From the IMG/VR virus record IMGVR_UViG_3300025108_006336, positions 1 to 24,268 of that record: a stretch of 24,268 nt of DNA. One strand, written 5' to 3'. The position numbers and the translations under genes were made by a program. Position 1 is the stretch's first letter. Each line of letters begins with the position of its first letter. Below the pieces are notes generated by a model, which was not told where the DNA came from, searched no databases, and saw nothing but the letters and a program-made list of their open reading frames with translations. This document shows, piece after piece, positions 8,138 to 14,323 of this stretch. This DNA comes from a virus.

Positions 8138-9507
8138 GCAGTATAAAATTAATAGTATTTGATTTAGATGGAGTTTTAGTTGAAGCAAAAAATATACATT
8201 TTGATGCTCTCAATGAAGCTCTAACAAAAGTTAATCCTGGATTCAAAATAGGCTGGACTGAACATTTAAATAAATACGATGGGCTAAAAACATCTCAAAA
8301 GTTAGAATTACTTACACAAGAAAAAGGCTTACCGTCAGAGATACATAATCAAGTTTGGAAAACTAAACAAGAATTGACTGTACGTAAGTTAACTAACCTT
8401 AAACCTAATAGAGAATTAGTAGCTACTATTAAACTTCTCCATAACGAAGGGTTTAAGTTAGCTGTATGTTCTAATTCTATAAGAAGAACCTGTTTAACAG
8501 TTTTAGCTAAGTTAGAACTAATAGAGTATTTAGATCTTATTATATCTAACGAAGATGTAACTAACAGTAAACCACATCCTGAAATGTATTGGAAAGCAAT
8601 TTCTGTAATGAGTATGTTACCGGAAGAAACTTTGATAGTAGAAGATTCTCCGTACGGTTTATTAGCTGCTGCAAGAAGTAAGTCGTATATTTTAAGAGTT
8701 AAAAACCCAACAGAGGTTACATATAATAATATTATGGATAAAATTAACACTATAGACAACGGAGAAAAACAAACAACACCAGCCTGGAGAGATAAAAACC
8801 TAACAGTTTTAATACCTATGGCAGGAGCAGGAAGTAGATTTGAACAAGCCGGGTATACTTTTCCTAAGCCTCTTATAGATGTCAAAGGTAAACCTATGAT
8901 TCAGGTGGTGACTGAAAATTTAAATATAAAAGCTAATTTTGTGTATGTAGTACAGAAAGCACATAGAAAGAAGTATAACTTAGATACTCTGTTAAATTTG
9001 ATAACTCCTAAATGTAAGATAGTAGAAGTAGAAGGGGTAACAGAAGGAGCAGCTTGTACAGCATTATTAGCGAAAGAATATATTAATAAAGACAAACCTC
9101 TCTTCTTTGCAAATTCAGATCAATTTGTGGAATGGGATAGTAATGAGTTTTTGTATAAGATGAACGAAACAGAGGCAGACGGTGGGATAGTAACATTTAA
9201 AGCTACACATCCTAAATGGTCTTTTGCTAAAACTAATGAAGAAGGATTAGTCACAGAAGTCGCAGAAAAAAATCCTATATCTAATACAGCAACTGTTGGG
9301 TTCTACTACTGGAAAAAAGGTTCTGATTTCGTTAAGTATGCTGAAGAAATGATTAAGAATAATATTAGAGTAAATGGTGAGTTTTATGTATGTCCTGTTT
9401 TTAATCAAGCTATAAAAGATAATAAACAGATAAGAATATTCAATGTCGATAACATGTGGGGACTAGGCACACCAGAAGACTTAAAATATTACTTAGAAAA
9501 TATTTAA
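8134..9507 (+). CDS. HAD phosphatase - sugar nucleotidyltransferase fusion
   Basis: This is a two-domain protein of 457 residues. Residues 1-205 are a HAD-superfamily domain of the beta-phosphoglucomutase type, with FDLDGVL (D10 nucleophile, D12 acid/base), CSNS near 112-115, SKPHPE with K146 and VEDSPYG with D171. Residues 223-457 are a GT-A nucleotidyltransferase of the RmlA/GlmU type, with MAGAGSRF near 229-236 (LAGGxGxR), FPKPLIDVKGKPMI (essential lysine) and a FFANSDQFV strand carrying the catalytic-site aspartate. It could dephosphorylate one intermediate and activate another sugar phosphate to an NDP- or CMP-sugar, next to the NeuB-like enzyme. An SD-like GGAAGG lies just upstream but falls in coding sequence, so its role is unclear. 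Confidence 0.85.
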   Translation: MSSIKLIVFDLDGVLVEAKNIHFDALNEALTKVNPGFKIGWTEHLNKYDGLKTSQKLELLTQEKGLPSEIHNQVWKTKQELTVRKLTNLKPNRELVATIKLLHNEGFKLAVCSNSIRRTCLTVLAKLELIEYLDLIISNEDVTNSKPHPEMYWKAISVMSMLPEETLIVEDSPYGLLAAARSKSYILRVKNPTEVTYNNIMDKINTIDNGEKQTTPAWRDKNLTVLIPMAGAGSRFEQAGYTFPKPLIDVKGKPMIQVVTENLNIKANFVYVVQKAHRKKYNLDTLLNLITPKCKIVEVEGVTEGAACTALLAKEYINKDKPLFFANSDQFVEWDSNEFLYKMNETEADGGIVTFKATHPKWSFAKTNEEGLVTEVAEKNPISNTATVGFYYWKKGSDFVKYAEEMIKNNIRVNGEFYVCPVFNQAIKDNKQIRIFNVDNMWGLGTPEDLKYYLENI

Positions 9508-9950
9508 TGGTTCTTATATCACATAGAGGAAATATAAACGGTAAACAAGAAGAAAAAGAAAATAAACCTTCTTATATAGCTCAAGCCATATCTAAAGGGT
9601 ATGATTGTGAAGTAGACTTTTGGTTTGTTAAAGGTAAGTTTGCTTTAGGACACGATAAACCTCAATACGACATACCGATAGAATTCATTGAAAGCTATTA
9701 CAGACATTTATGGATACATTGTAAGAACTATGACGCTTTGTCTAAGTTAATCGAAATTGATAGAGGAGGAGTCTACTTAAATTACTTTTGGCATGATACC
9801 GACGATGTAATTATAACATCTCAAGGTTACATGTGGGCTAATCCCGGTACCTATATAGAAGGAAGTATAGCCGTACTGCCGGAGTATAAAAAAGACAATA
9901 TAGAAAATAGATTAGGAGTATGCAGTGACTATATAATAAATTATGAATAA
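9507..9950 (+). CDS. miniature glycerophosphodiester phosphodiesterase-like protein
   Basis: I chose ATG at 9507 (TAATG junction, one-base overlap). A longer frame from 9456 would add 17 basic residues that read as out-of-frame coding sequence of the upstream gene. The 147-residue product starts with LISHRGN, continues with ENKPSYIAQAISKGYDCEVDF and then FALGHD. This matches the GDPD active-site order: HRG, E-N-(S/T) (here ENKP), GYDxExD (here CEVD), GH. GDPD enzymes hydrolyse glycerophosphodiesters using a TIM barrel of about 250 residues, so roughly the second half of the barrel is missing. It might act on phosphodiester-linked glycan or lipid, or have lost catalysis. The truncation looks natural, because the frame is intact and the next gene starts inside its end. 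Confidence 0.7.
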   Translation: MVLISHRGNINGKQEEKENKPSYIAQAISKGYDCEVDFWFVKGKFALGHDKPQYDIPIEFIESYYRHLWIHCKNYDALSKLIEIDRGGVYLNYFWHDTDDVIITSQGYMWANPGTYIEGSIAVLPEYKKDNIENRLGVCSDYIINYE

Positions 9951-10608
9951 AGCAGTTTTTATATCCGGTTTTTTATACGGCTTATCTGATAATATTATTC
10001 CATTTTTAGATAAGGATACTGACTTATTTGTACATTCTTGGCAAACTAAAGATAATGAAAGGTGGATTAAAAAGCTAGAAAGATATAAAAAATACTGCAA
10101 TGAAACTACTTTTATGTTTAGCAAACCAGAACATAAAAGAAAAAGAATATCATACTTACAGTCTACATTCTACGCTACTAACCTTATTAAAGACCCGTAT
10201 AGGTATAAATCAATAGTAAAATTTAAACCAGATTTAGATACAAAGACTATTACATATAAGGAAGATATGAAAAATAGTTTTAGAAAAGCATATCTGCAAA
10301 ATCAACCGTTATTAAATGAAATAACAAAAGAAGAGTGTGTTTACGGCTATATGCACTATAAAGCTATAGACGAAAGAGTTTTTACTTGTCACCCCTACGT
10401 AATAGATAAGATGTTTCAGGATGACGGTACTAAAAGTTATCAGAATGGTTTTATGGAAGAAGCTATAAAGCTAGATAAGAAGCTCCAATGGTGGGTGGCG
10501 AAAGAATATGAAGGAAGTTTACTATGGACTGAACTTTTTGATTACTATAATATAGAACTTATACAGGATATTAACCTTAAATTACCTAATAACATAAAAT
10601 GGCAGTAA
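9943..10608 (+). CDS. glycosyltransferase-like protein, possible paralogue of 3225-4088
   Basis: The 221-residue protein starts with AVFISGFLYG, a beta strand with a Gly turn, then has DTDLFVHSWQTKD near 27-39 and IVKFKPDLDTKTI near 88-100. The same three landmarks occur in the protein at 3225-4088 (AILLHGMLRSW, FDFYLATWEDT, ILTRSDVF), which suggests a shared glycan-modifying or GT-like fold. The end is a hydrophobic helix region rich in Trp and Tyr (QWWVAKEYEGSLLWTELF), as often seen near the C-terminus of such proteins. The start overlaps the GDPD-like gene by 8 bases. Donor, acceptor and activity are unknown. Confidence 0.5.
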   Translation: MNKAVFISGFLYGLSDNIIPFLDKDTDLFVHSWQTKDNERWIKKLERYKKYCNETTFMFSKPEHKRKRISYLQSTFYATNLIKDPYRYKSIVKFKPDLDTKTITYKEDMKNSFRKAYLQNQPLLNEITKEECVYGYMHYKAIDERVFTCHPYVIDKMFQDDGTKSYQNGFMEEAIKLDKKLQWWVAKEYEGSLLWTELFDYYNIELIQDINLKLPNNIKWQ

Positions 10609-10856
10609 AAAGAAGTATAAAACTCGAATCAGAAGAAAAAAAAGCTATTCTCAATCTACAAAAAAGAAGAAGTCTAATAGACGAAGAATGCGCAGAAATA
10701 AAAAAAACTGAGCTATCTATAGAAAGAAGACTTGATGCTGTAAAGAGTTTTATGTTAGCCACAGATGAAATCGAAAAAAACCTTTCTATCGGTTTACAAA
10801 AAAGATACGGAAAAGGTAAATTTGATTCTTTAAAAGGCTTATTCGTTCCTGAGTAA
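10599..10856 (+). CDS. small coiled-coil protein of unknown function
   Basis: The 85-residue protein overlaps the preceding gene by 10 bases and is the last gene before the tail module. It is highly charged, and residues 8-65 have a heptad-like spacing of leucine and isoleucine that suggests a single coiled coil. The end reads LQKRYGKGKFDSLKGLFVPE. Small coiled-coil proteins ending in a KYG-x-G-x-x-D-x-x-x-G-x-x-x-P pattern seem familiar from marine phage genomes, but I know no function for them. It may be structural or regulatory rather than part of the sugar pathway. No cysteine clusters, helix-turn-helix or membrane segment is visible. Confidence 0.6.
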   Translation: MAVKRSIKLESEEKKAILNLQKRRSLIDEECAEIKKTELSIERRLDAVKSFMLATDEIEKNLSIGLQKRYGKGKFDSLKGLFVPE

Positions 10857-10872
10857 TTTTCGAATATTGCAG

Positions 10873-10889
10873 TCTATTTATATAAGACA
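10873..10889 (+). promoter_or_regulatory. promoter-like motif upstream of tail sheath, distal
   Basis: TCTATTTATATAAGACA lies about 80 bases before the sheath ATG. It matches the repeated intergenic element seen at 10930 and 13291, including the trailing AGACA. No convincing -35 element was found at normal spacing. Assigned by recurrence only. Confidence 0.4.
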
Positions 10890-10890
10890 A

Positions 10891-10919
10891 CGAATACTCT
10901 CTTCATAAGAGGTGTTTCG
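10891..10919 (+). repeat. hairpin between two promoter-like motifs
   Basis: CTCTT-CAT-AAGAG (10899-10911) can form a 5-bp hairpin, flanked by CGAA (10891-10894) and TTCG (10916-10919), which can pair as an outer clamp across a mismatched internal loop. No U-run follows, so it is not a standard terminator. It would lie in the 5' leader of transcripts from the distal motif. Confidence 0.4.
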
Positions 10920-10929
10920 ATTATTACAA

Positions 10930-10947
10930 TATATTTATTAATAGACA
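10930..10947 (+). promoter_or_regulatory. promoter-like motif upstream of tail sheath, proximal
   Basis: TATATTTATTAATAGACA lies 20 bases before the sheath start. It aligns with TATATTTATATAAAAGACA before gp26, sharing the TATATTTAT core and AGACA. It may be a -10 element for a modified polymerase, since no TTG -35 sits at 16-17 bases upstream. Assigned by recurrence. Confidence 0.45.
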
Positions 10948-10967
10948 TAAATTAAACTTAACCTAAC

Positions 10968-12692
10968 ATGGCAGAAACTATAATCTCCCCAGGTGTATTT
11001 ACAAGAGAAAACGATATCTCTTTTGTAACACCAGCACCAACTGAAGTCGGAGCATGTATAATAGGACCAACAGTTAAAGGGCCGGTAGAAATACCAACTA
11101 CTGTTACTTCCTATAATGAATATGTAAGAGTATTCGGAGATACATTTGAATCAGCTTCATCTAAACAAGAATTTTTAACTTCTATAGCCGCTAAGAATTA
11201 TTTTTCTCAAGGAGGAAATAACTTATTAGTAGCAAGAGTAGTAAATGGAACATTTGCAGGAGCAAGTAACACTCATATATCAGCTTCAGCATATGGAAGT
11301 TCTCAACCTTTCGAATTAGAGACTCTTGGTAAAGGAGTAATCTACAATAACGCTACAGGTTCTATACAAGCACAAGGAGAACATAATACCGATTCATCTA
11401 TCGTATCTGGATCAAGTGATAATTTGAGATGGGAGATCTCAAACGTAAACAATTCTAAAGGTACTTTTACAGTTTCTGTAAGAAGAGGAGATGATAGCTT
11501 GAAAAATAAAATAGTTCTAGAAACATTTAATAATGTAGATCTAGATCCTAACTCACCTAACTATATTGAAAAAGTAATTGGTAATCAAAGAGTTGCAATA
11601 TCTGCAGAAAACGATAACATCGTTACTTCTGGGGAGTATGTAAATAAATCAAAATACATTAGAGTTAGTTCTGCTAGTCTTACTACTATCAACTATATTG
11701 GTAATAACGGACAAATAAGAGTTAACGCAGCTTCTAGTTCATTACCTATAGCACAATCTGGATCATTCTACGGGGCTACAGGAAATATTGTTAAAGCTGG
11801 AATGAACTTTAACGATAATATTGCAGCTGATACTCAAGGATTAGGAGTATCTGATTATAGTAACGTAATTACATTACTTAATAATTCAGATGACTTTAAA
11901 TTTAATGTTGTATCTGCACCAGGTATAGTTGATAATCATCACGGTGCTACAGTCGATAGTTTAATTGACTTAGCTGAAAGCAGAGGAGACTGTATTGCAG
12001 TAGTTGATTTATATGCTCATGGAGCTTCAGTAGCAAATGTAACTGGTCAAGCAGACACTTTAAATAGTTCTTATGCAGCAGCATACTGGCCTTGGTTACA
12101 AACTGATTCAGCAACAGGTAAGAATGTATGGGCACCAGCTTCAGCATTTATTCCTGGAGTATATGCATTTACAGATGGAGCTAACGCACCATGGTTTGCA
12201 CCAGCAGGATTAGTAAGAGGAGGATTAGCAGGAGTTATTCAAGCAGAAAGAAGATTATCTCGTACACAAAGAGATTCTTTATATGATGCTAAAGTTAACC
12301 CAATAGCTTCTTTTCCAGGAACAGGTATAGCAGTATTTGGTCAAAAGACCTTACAAACTAAATCTTCAGCATTAGATAGAGTAAATGTAAGAAGATTATT
12401 AATAGACTTAAAAGAGTTTATTGGTAACCAAGCACAAAACTTAGTATTCGAACAGAATACAGTAAATACAAGAAATAAATTCTTAGCAGCAGTTAATCCA
12501 TACTTAGATTCAGTAGTACAGAGACAAGGTCTTTATGCTTATAAGGTAGCTATGGATGACAGTAATAATACAGCAGATGTAGTAGATAGAAACCAGTTAA
12601 TTGGTCAAGTATTTATACAACCAGCTAAAACAGCAGAATTTATAGTACTAGACTTCACAGTTGAACCAACAGGGGCATCTTTTGGAGCATAA
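10968..12692 (+). CDS. 18: tail sheath protein (gp18-like)
   Basis: This 574-residue protein is the contractile tail sheath, which polymerises around the tail tube and shortens to drive DNA delivery. The N-terminus (SPGVFTRENDIS) and the GACIIGPTVKGP strand are typical sheath starts. The C-terminal third has the most conserved block: SFPGTGIAVFGQKTL at about 443-457, then SALDRVNVRRLLIDLKEF, then FIQPAKTAEFIVLDFTVEP near the end, which forms the interlocking strands of the sheath core. The T4 protein is about 660 residues, so this version lacks some outer domain. It is the first gene after the sugar operon, has its own leader with two promoter-like motifs, no Shine-Dalgarno and ATGGCAG at the start. 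It is followed by tube and a terminator. Confidence 0.95.
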   Translation: MAETIISPGVFTRENDISFVTPAPTEVGACIIGPTVKGPVEIPTTVTSYNEYVRVFGDTFESASSKQEFLTSIAAKNYFSQGGNNLLVARVVNGTFAGASNTHISASAYGSSQPFELETLGKGVIYNNATGSIQAQGEHNTDSSIVSGSSDNLRWEISNVNNSKGTFTVSVRRGDDSLKNKIVLETFNNVDLDPNSPNYIEKVIGNQRVAISAENDNIVTSGEYVNKSKYIRVSSASLTTINYIGNNGQIRVNAASSSLPIAQSGSFYGATGNIVKAGMNFNDNIAADTQGLGVSDYSNVITLLNNSDDFKFNVVSAPGIVDNHHGATVDSLIDLAESRGDCIAVVDLYAHGASVANVTGQADTLNSSYAAAYWPWLQTDSATGKNVWAPASAFIPGVYAFTDGANAPWFAPAGLVRGGLAGVIQAERRLSRTQRDSLYDAKVNPIASFPGTGIAVFGQKTLQTKSSALDRVNVRRLLIDLKEFIGNQAQNLVFEQNTVNTRNKFLAAVNPYLDSVVQRQGLYAYKVAMDDSNNTADVVDRNQLIGQVFIQPAKTAEFIVLDFTVEPTGASFGA

Positions 12693-12704
12693 TAAAATAA
12701 ATAA

Positions 12705-12716
12705 CTATTTATAATA
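12705..12716 (+). promoter_or_regulatory. promoter-like motif before tail tube gene
   Basis: CTATTTATAATA sits in the 39-base gap between sheath and tube genes, 15 bases before the tube ATG. It matches CTATTTATAACA before the tape measure gene and ATATTTATAACA before the gene at 22632. It is the reverse complement of the T4 late TATAAATA box, so T4-type polarity would point away from the gene. Assigned by recurrence. Confidence 0.35.
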
Positions 12717-12731
12717 AATTAAAAACATAAA

Positions 12732-13217
12732 ATGGCAGTATTAGACCCAAATGAAATAATGTTCAGAGCTTTTGAGCCAAAGGTGCAAAACAGGTTTGCC
12801 CTTTTTATAGACGGTATTCCATCGTTTATGGTAAAGAATGTAAAAGCTCCGAGCTTTACTGACGAAGTAATAAAGTTAGATCATATTAACTCTTATAGAA
12901 AAATTCGTGGGAAAAGAGAATGGCAAGATATGGATCTTGTATTATATGATCCAATCACACCTTCTGGAGCACAAGCAGTAATGGAGTGGGCTCGTTTATC
13001 ATACGAATCAGTAACCGGTAGAGCTGGTTATTCAGATTTTTATAAAAAAGACTTAACACTTAATGTTCTTGGACCTGTAGGAGACATTATAGGTGAATGG
13101 GTAATGAAAGGTGCCTTTATTCAAACAGCAGACTTTGGTCAGTATGACTGGTCTAGTTCTGAAGTAGTTGACTTAAATATGACTATTTCAATGGACTACT
13201 GTATATTGAACTTCTAA
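12732..13217 (+). CDS. 19: tail tube protein (gp19-like)
   Basis: The 161-residue protein is the inner tail tube subunit, the same length class as T4 gp19 (163). Visible family features are an N-terminal FEPKVQNRFALFIDGIPSFM strand, the VKAPSF loop near 38-43, the WQDMDLVLYDPI strand near 64-75 and a GPVGDIIGEWVMKGAF beta hairpin near 113-128. It assembles as hexameric rings on the baseplate, guided by the tape measure protein, and is surrounded by sheath. It follows the sheath gene directly, as in most T4-like phages, and precedes a strong terminator, so sheath and tube probably form a highly expressed unit. No Shine-Dalgarno is visible; the leader is A-rich. Confidence 0.93.
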   Translation: MAVLDPNEIMFRAFEPKVQNRFALFIDGIPSFMVKNVKAPSFTDEVIKLDHINSYRKIRGKREWQDMDLVLYDPITPSGAQAVMEWARLSYESVTGRAGYSDFYKKDLTLNVLGPVGDIIGEWVMKGAFIQTADFGQYDWSSSEVVDLNMTISMDYCILNF

Positions 13218-13241
13218 TAAACTACCACATATAAATCTTAG

Positions 13242-13267
13242 AACCCGGCATTTAGTCGGGTTTTTTG
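13242..13267 (+). terminator. rho-independent terminator after tail tube
   Basis: AACCCGGC (13242-13249) pairs with GTCGGGTT (13255-13262) through an 8-bp stem with one G-T wobble around an ATTTA loop. The second arm runs into a T6 tract (13261-13266). This is a textbook intrinsic terminator, 25 bases past the tube stop, closing the sheath-tube unit. Confidence 0.9.
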
Positions 13268-13268
13268 T

Positions 13269-13309
13269 TTGTCCCATAATTTAATTTTCGTATATTTATA
13301 TAAAAGACA
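13269..13309 (+). promoter_or_regulatory. promoter before gp26
   Basis: TTGTCC (13269-13274) lies 16 bases before TATATT (13291-13296), within TATATTTATATAAAAGACA. The element sits immediately after the terminator and 21 bases before the gp26 ATG, as expected for a restart of transcription. It is the best-supported member of the motif family, together with the one before gp32. Confidence 0.6.
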
Positions 13310-13329
13310 AGTTATATTTAATAAAATTT

Positions 13330-14055
13330 ATGGAATCACAATTTAAAATACCCACAGAAACAGTACAATTGCCTTCAAAAGGCTTATTATACCCAAAAGA
13401 TTCTCCCTTAAGTAAAGGTGAAGTAGAGATGAAGTATATGACAGCTAAAGAAGAAGATATTCTTACAAATAATAATTATATTTCAAACGGTACAGTTATT
13501 GATAAACTGCTTCAAGCATTGATTATTACAGAAGGAATTAATTTTAATGATCTTTTAATAGGAGATAAGAATGCTATTATGATAGCAGCAAGAATACTAT
13601 CTTACGGTAAAGACTACGTTTTTAATTTTGGAGGTAAAGAGTATACAGTAGATTTAACTGGATTAAAAAATAAAGAAGTTGATATTAAAGAAGGTAAAAA
13701 TGAATTCGAATTTACTTTACCTAAATCTGAAAATAAAGTAACTTTTAAATTTTTAACTCATAAAGACGAAAGAGAGATAGAGAATGAAATGAAAGGTCTT
13801 AAAAAGTTAAATAAAGACAGTAGTACTGAAACAACAACAAGGCTTAAACATACTTTAACTTCAGTTAATGGTTTAGTAGAAAAAAAAGATATTAGAGAAT
13901 TTGTAGATAAGTACCTATTAGCAGCAGATGCTAGAGCACTTAGAAAATTTATGGTTACTGTAACTCCGGATGTAGATTTAGTATTTTATCCGGACGGCGT
14001 GTCGGGGGGCGTTGACTTGCCGATAGGCATAGGGTTTTTTTGGCCTGACGTCTAG
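13330..14055 (+). CDS. 26: baseplate hub assembly protein (gp26-like)
   Basis: The 241-residue protein matches gp26-type proteins of T4-like phages. It starts with FKIPTETVQLPSKGLLYP, continues with a MKYMTAKEEDILTN block and ALIITEGINFNDLLIGD, and ends in LPIGIGFFWPDV; FFWP is the usual gp26 C-terminus. In T4, gp26 acts in baseplate hub assembly. By position before the tape measure gene it may correspond to the tail assembly chaperones of other phages. The last ~25 codons are unusually G+C-rich (CCG, GGC, GTG, TCG, GGG) compared with the rest of the gene. They run into a T7 tract where the downstream gp51 reading frame, lacking a start codon, takes over in +1. A fusion product is likely made by frameshifting. 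Confidence 0.85.
   Translation: MESQFKIPTETVQLPSKGLLYPKDSPLSKGEVEMKYMTAKEEDILTNNNYISNGTVIDKLLQALIITEGINFNDLLIGDKNAIMIAARILSYGKDYVFNFGGKEYTVDLTGLKNKEVDIKEGKNEFEFTLPKSENKVTFKFLTHKDEREIENEMKGLKKLNKDSSTETTTRLKHTLTSVNGLVEKKDIREFVDKYLLAADARALRKFMVTVTPDVDLVFYPDGVSGGVDLPIGIGFFWPDV
14031..14043 (+). other. candidate +1 programmed frameshift site (gp26 to gp51)
   Basis: In the gp26 frame the codons are GGG-TTT-TTT-TGG, and AGGG stands 3 bases before the second TTT. Slipping from UUU to the overlapping +1 UUU within the T7 run (14035-14041) moves the ribosome into GGC-CTG-ACG and the gp51 frame. This resembles the prfB site (AGGGGG-TAT-CTT-TGA): an SD-like element, 3-base spacer, a P-site codon that can re-pair in +1 and a slow A-site codon (here UGG). 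Upstream, TCGG and CCGA around 14002-14023 can pair, as can TGAC/GTCA just downstream. A -2 slip would reach the same frame. Confidence 0.6.
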
Positions 14056-14290
14056 TCATAGAACTGCAATATTCACTCAAATACATGAAATAGTATTTCA
14101 CGGTAACGGCGGTTATACTTGGAGTGAAGTGTATAATATGCCCATATGGTTGAGAAAATTTACTTTTCAAAAAATACAAGAACATTTTGATTCTTTAGCA
14201 GAACAAAATAAAACTAAAAGTCCTAAAAAGAAAAAAACCTTTGGACCTGATATAAAACCATCCTTTACAGCAAAGGCGTCTAAAAAATAG
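14033..14290 (+). CDS. 51: gp51-like hub assembly protein, expressed in +1 frame of gp26
   Basis: After the TAG at 14030-14032 this frame is open to the TAG at 14288-14290, about 85 residues. It reads GLTSSHRTAIFTQIHEIVFH, then GNGGYTWSEVYNMPIWLRKF and a lysine-rich tail. The IHEIVFHG...YNMPIWLR block is typical of the gp51-type baseplate hub proteins that follow gp26 in T4-like phages. No ATG, GTG or TTG precedes that block; the first ATG (in YNM) would cut off the conserved part. It is therefore most simply the C-terminal extension of a gp26-gp51 fusion made by frameshifting near 14035-14041. A CTG start at 14045 or a sequencing indel in the T7 run are the alternatives. Confidence 0.7.
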   Translation, partial: GFFGLTSSHRTAIFTQIHEIVFHGNGGYTWSEVYNMPIWLRKFTFQKIQEHFDSLAEQNKTKSPKKKKTFGPDIKPSFTAKASKK

Positions 14291-14298
14291 ACGTCTTT
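14273..14298 (+). terminator. terminator-like hairpin overlapping gp51 stop
   Basis: AAGGCGTCTA (14273-14282) pairs fully with TAGACGTCTT (14288-14297), a 10-bp stem with one G-T wobble and an AAAAA loop. Only a short TTT follows, so termination may be partial. The stem includes the stop codon of the gp51 frame. A promoter-like TATTTATAACA follows immediately. Confidence 0.65.
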
Positions 14299-14299
14299 C

Positions 14300-14311
14300 C
14301 TATTTATAACA
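14300..14311 (+). promoter_or_regulatory. promoter-like motif before tape measure gene
   Basis: CTATTTATAACA lies directly after the hairpin and 12 bases before the ATG at 14324. The same element recurs before the tube gene and before the gene at 22632. Assigned by recurrence and position. Confidence 0.4.
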
Positions 14312-14323
14312 TATATACTCTAT

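Noticed and set aside
8349-8885. 178-codon open frame on the minus strand
   Set aside because: It lies wholly inside the HAD-nucleotidyltransferase gene, whose motifs are unmistakable on the + strand. The minus-strand translation shows no domain and all other genes run on +.
9456-9506. Upstream extension of the GDPD-like gene
   Set aside because: The extra 17 residues are the +1 reading of the nucleotidyltransferase C-terminus. The ATG at 9507 gives a one-base overlap and places HRG at the normal distance from the start.
10891-10919. Intrinsic terminator after the sugar operon
   Set aside because: The hairpin lacks a U-run and has a mismatched internal loop. It also lies downstream of a promoter-like motif, so it is listed only as a hairpin.
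12706-12713. T4 late promoter box TATAAATA on the minus strand
   Set aside because: TATTTATA is the exact reverse complement, but no minus-strand genes exist to be served. The motif recurs at fixed places before + strand genes, so a + strand role is more likely.
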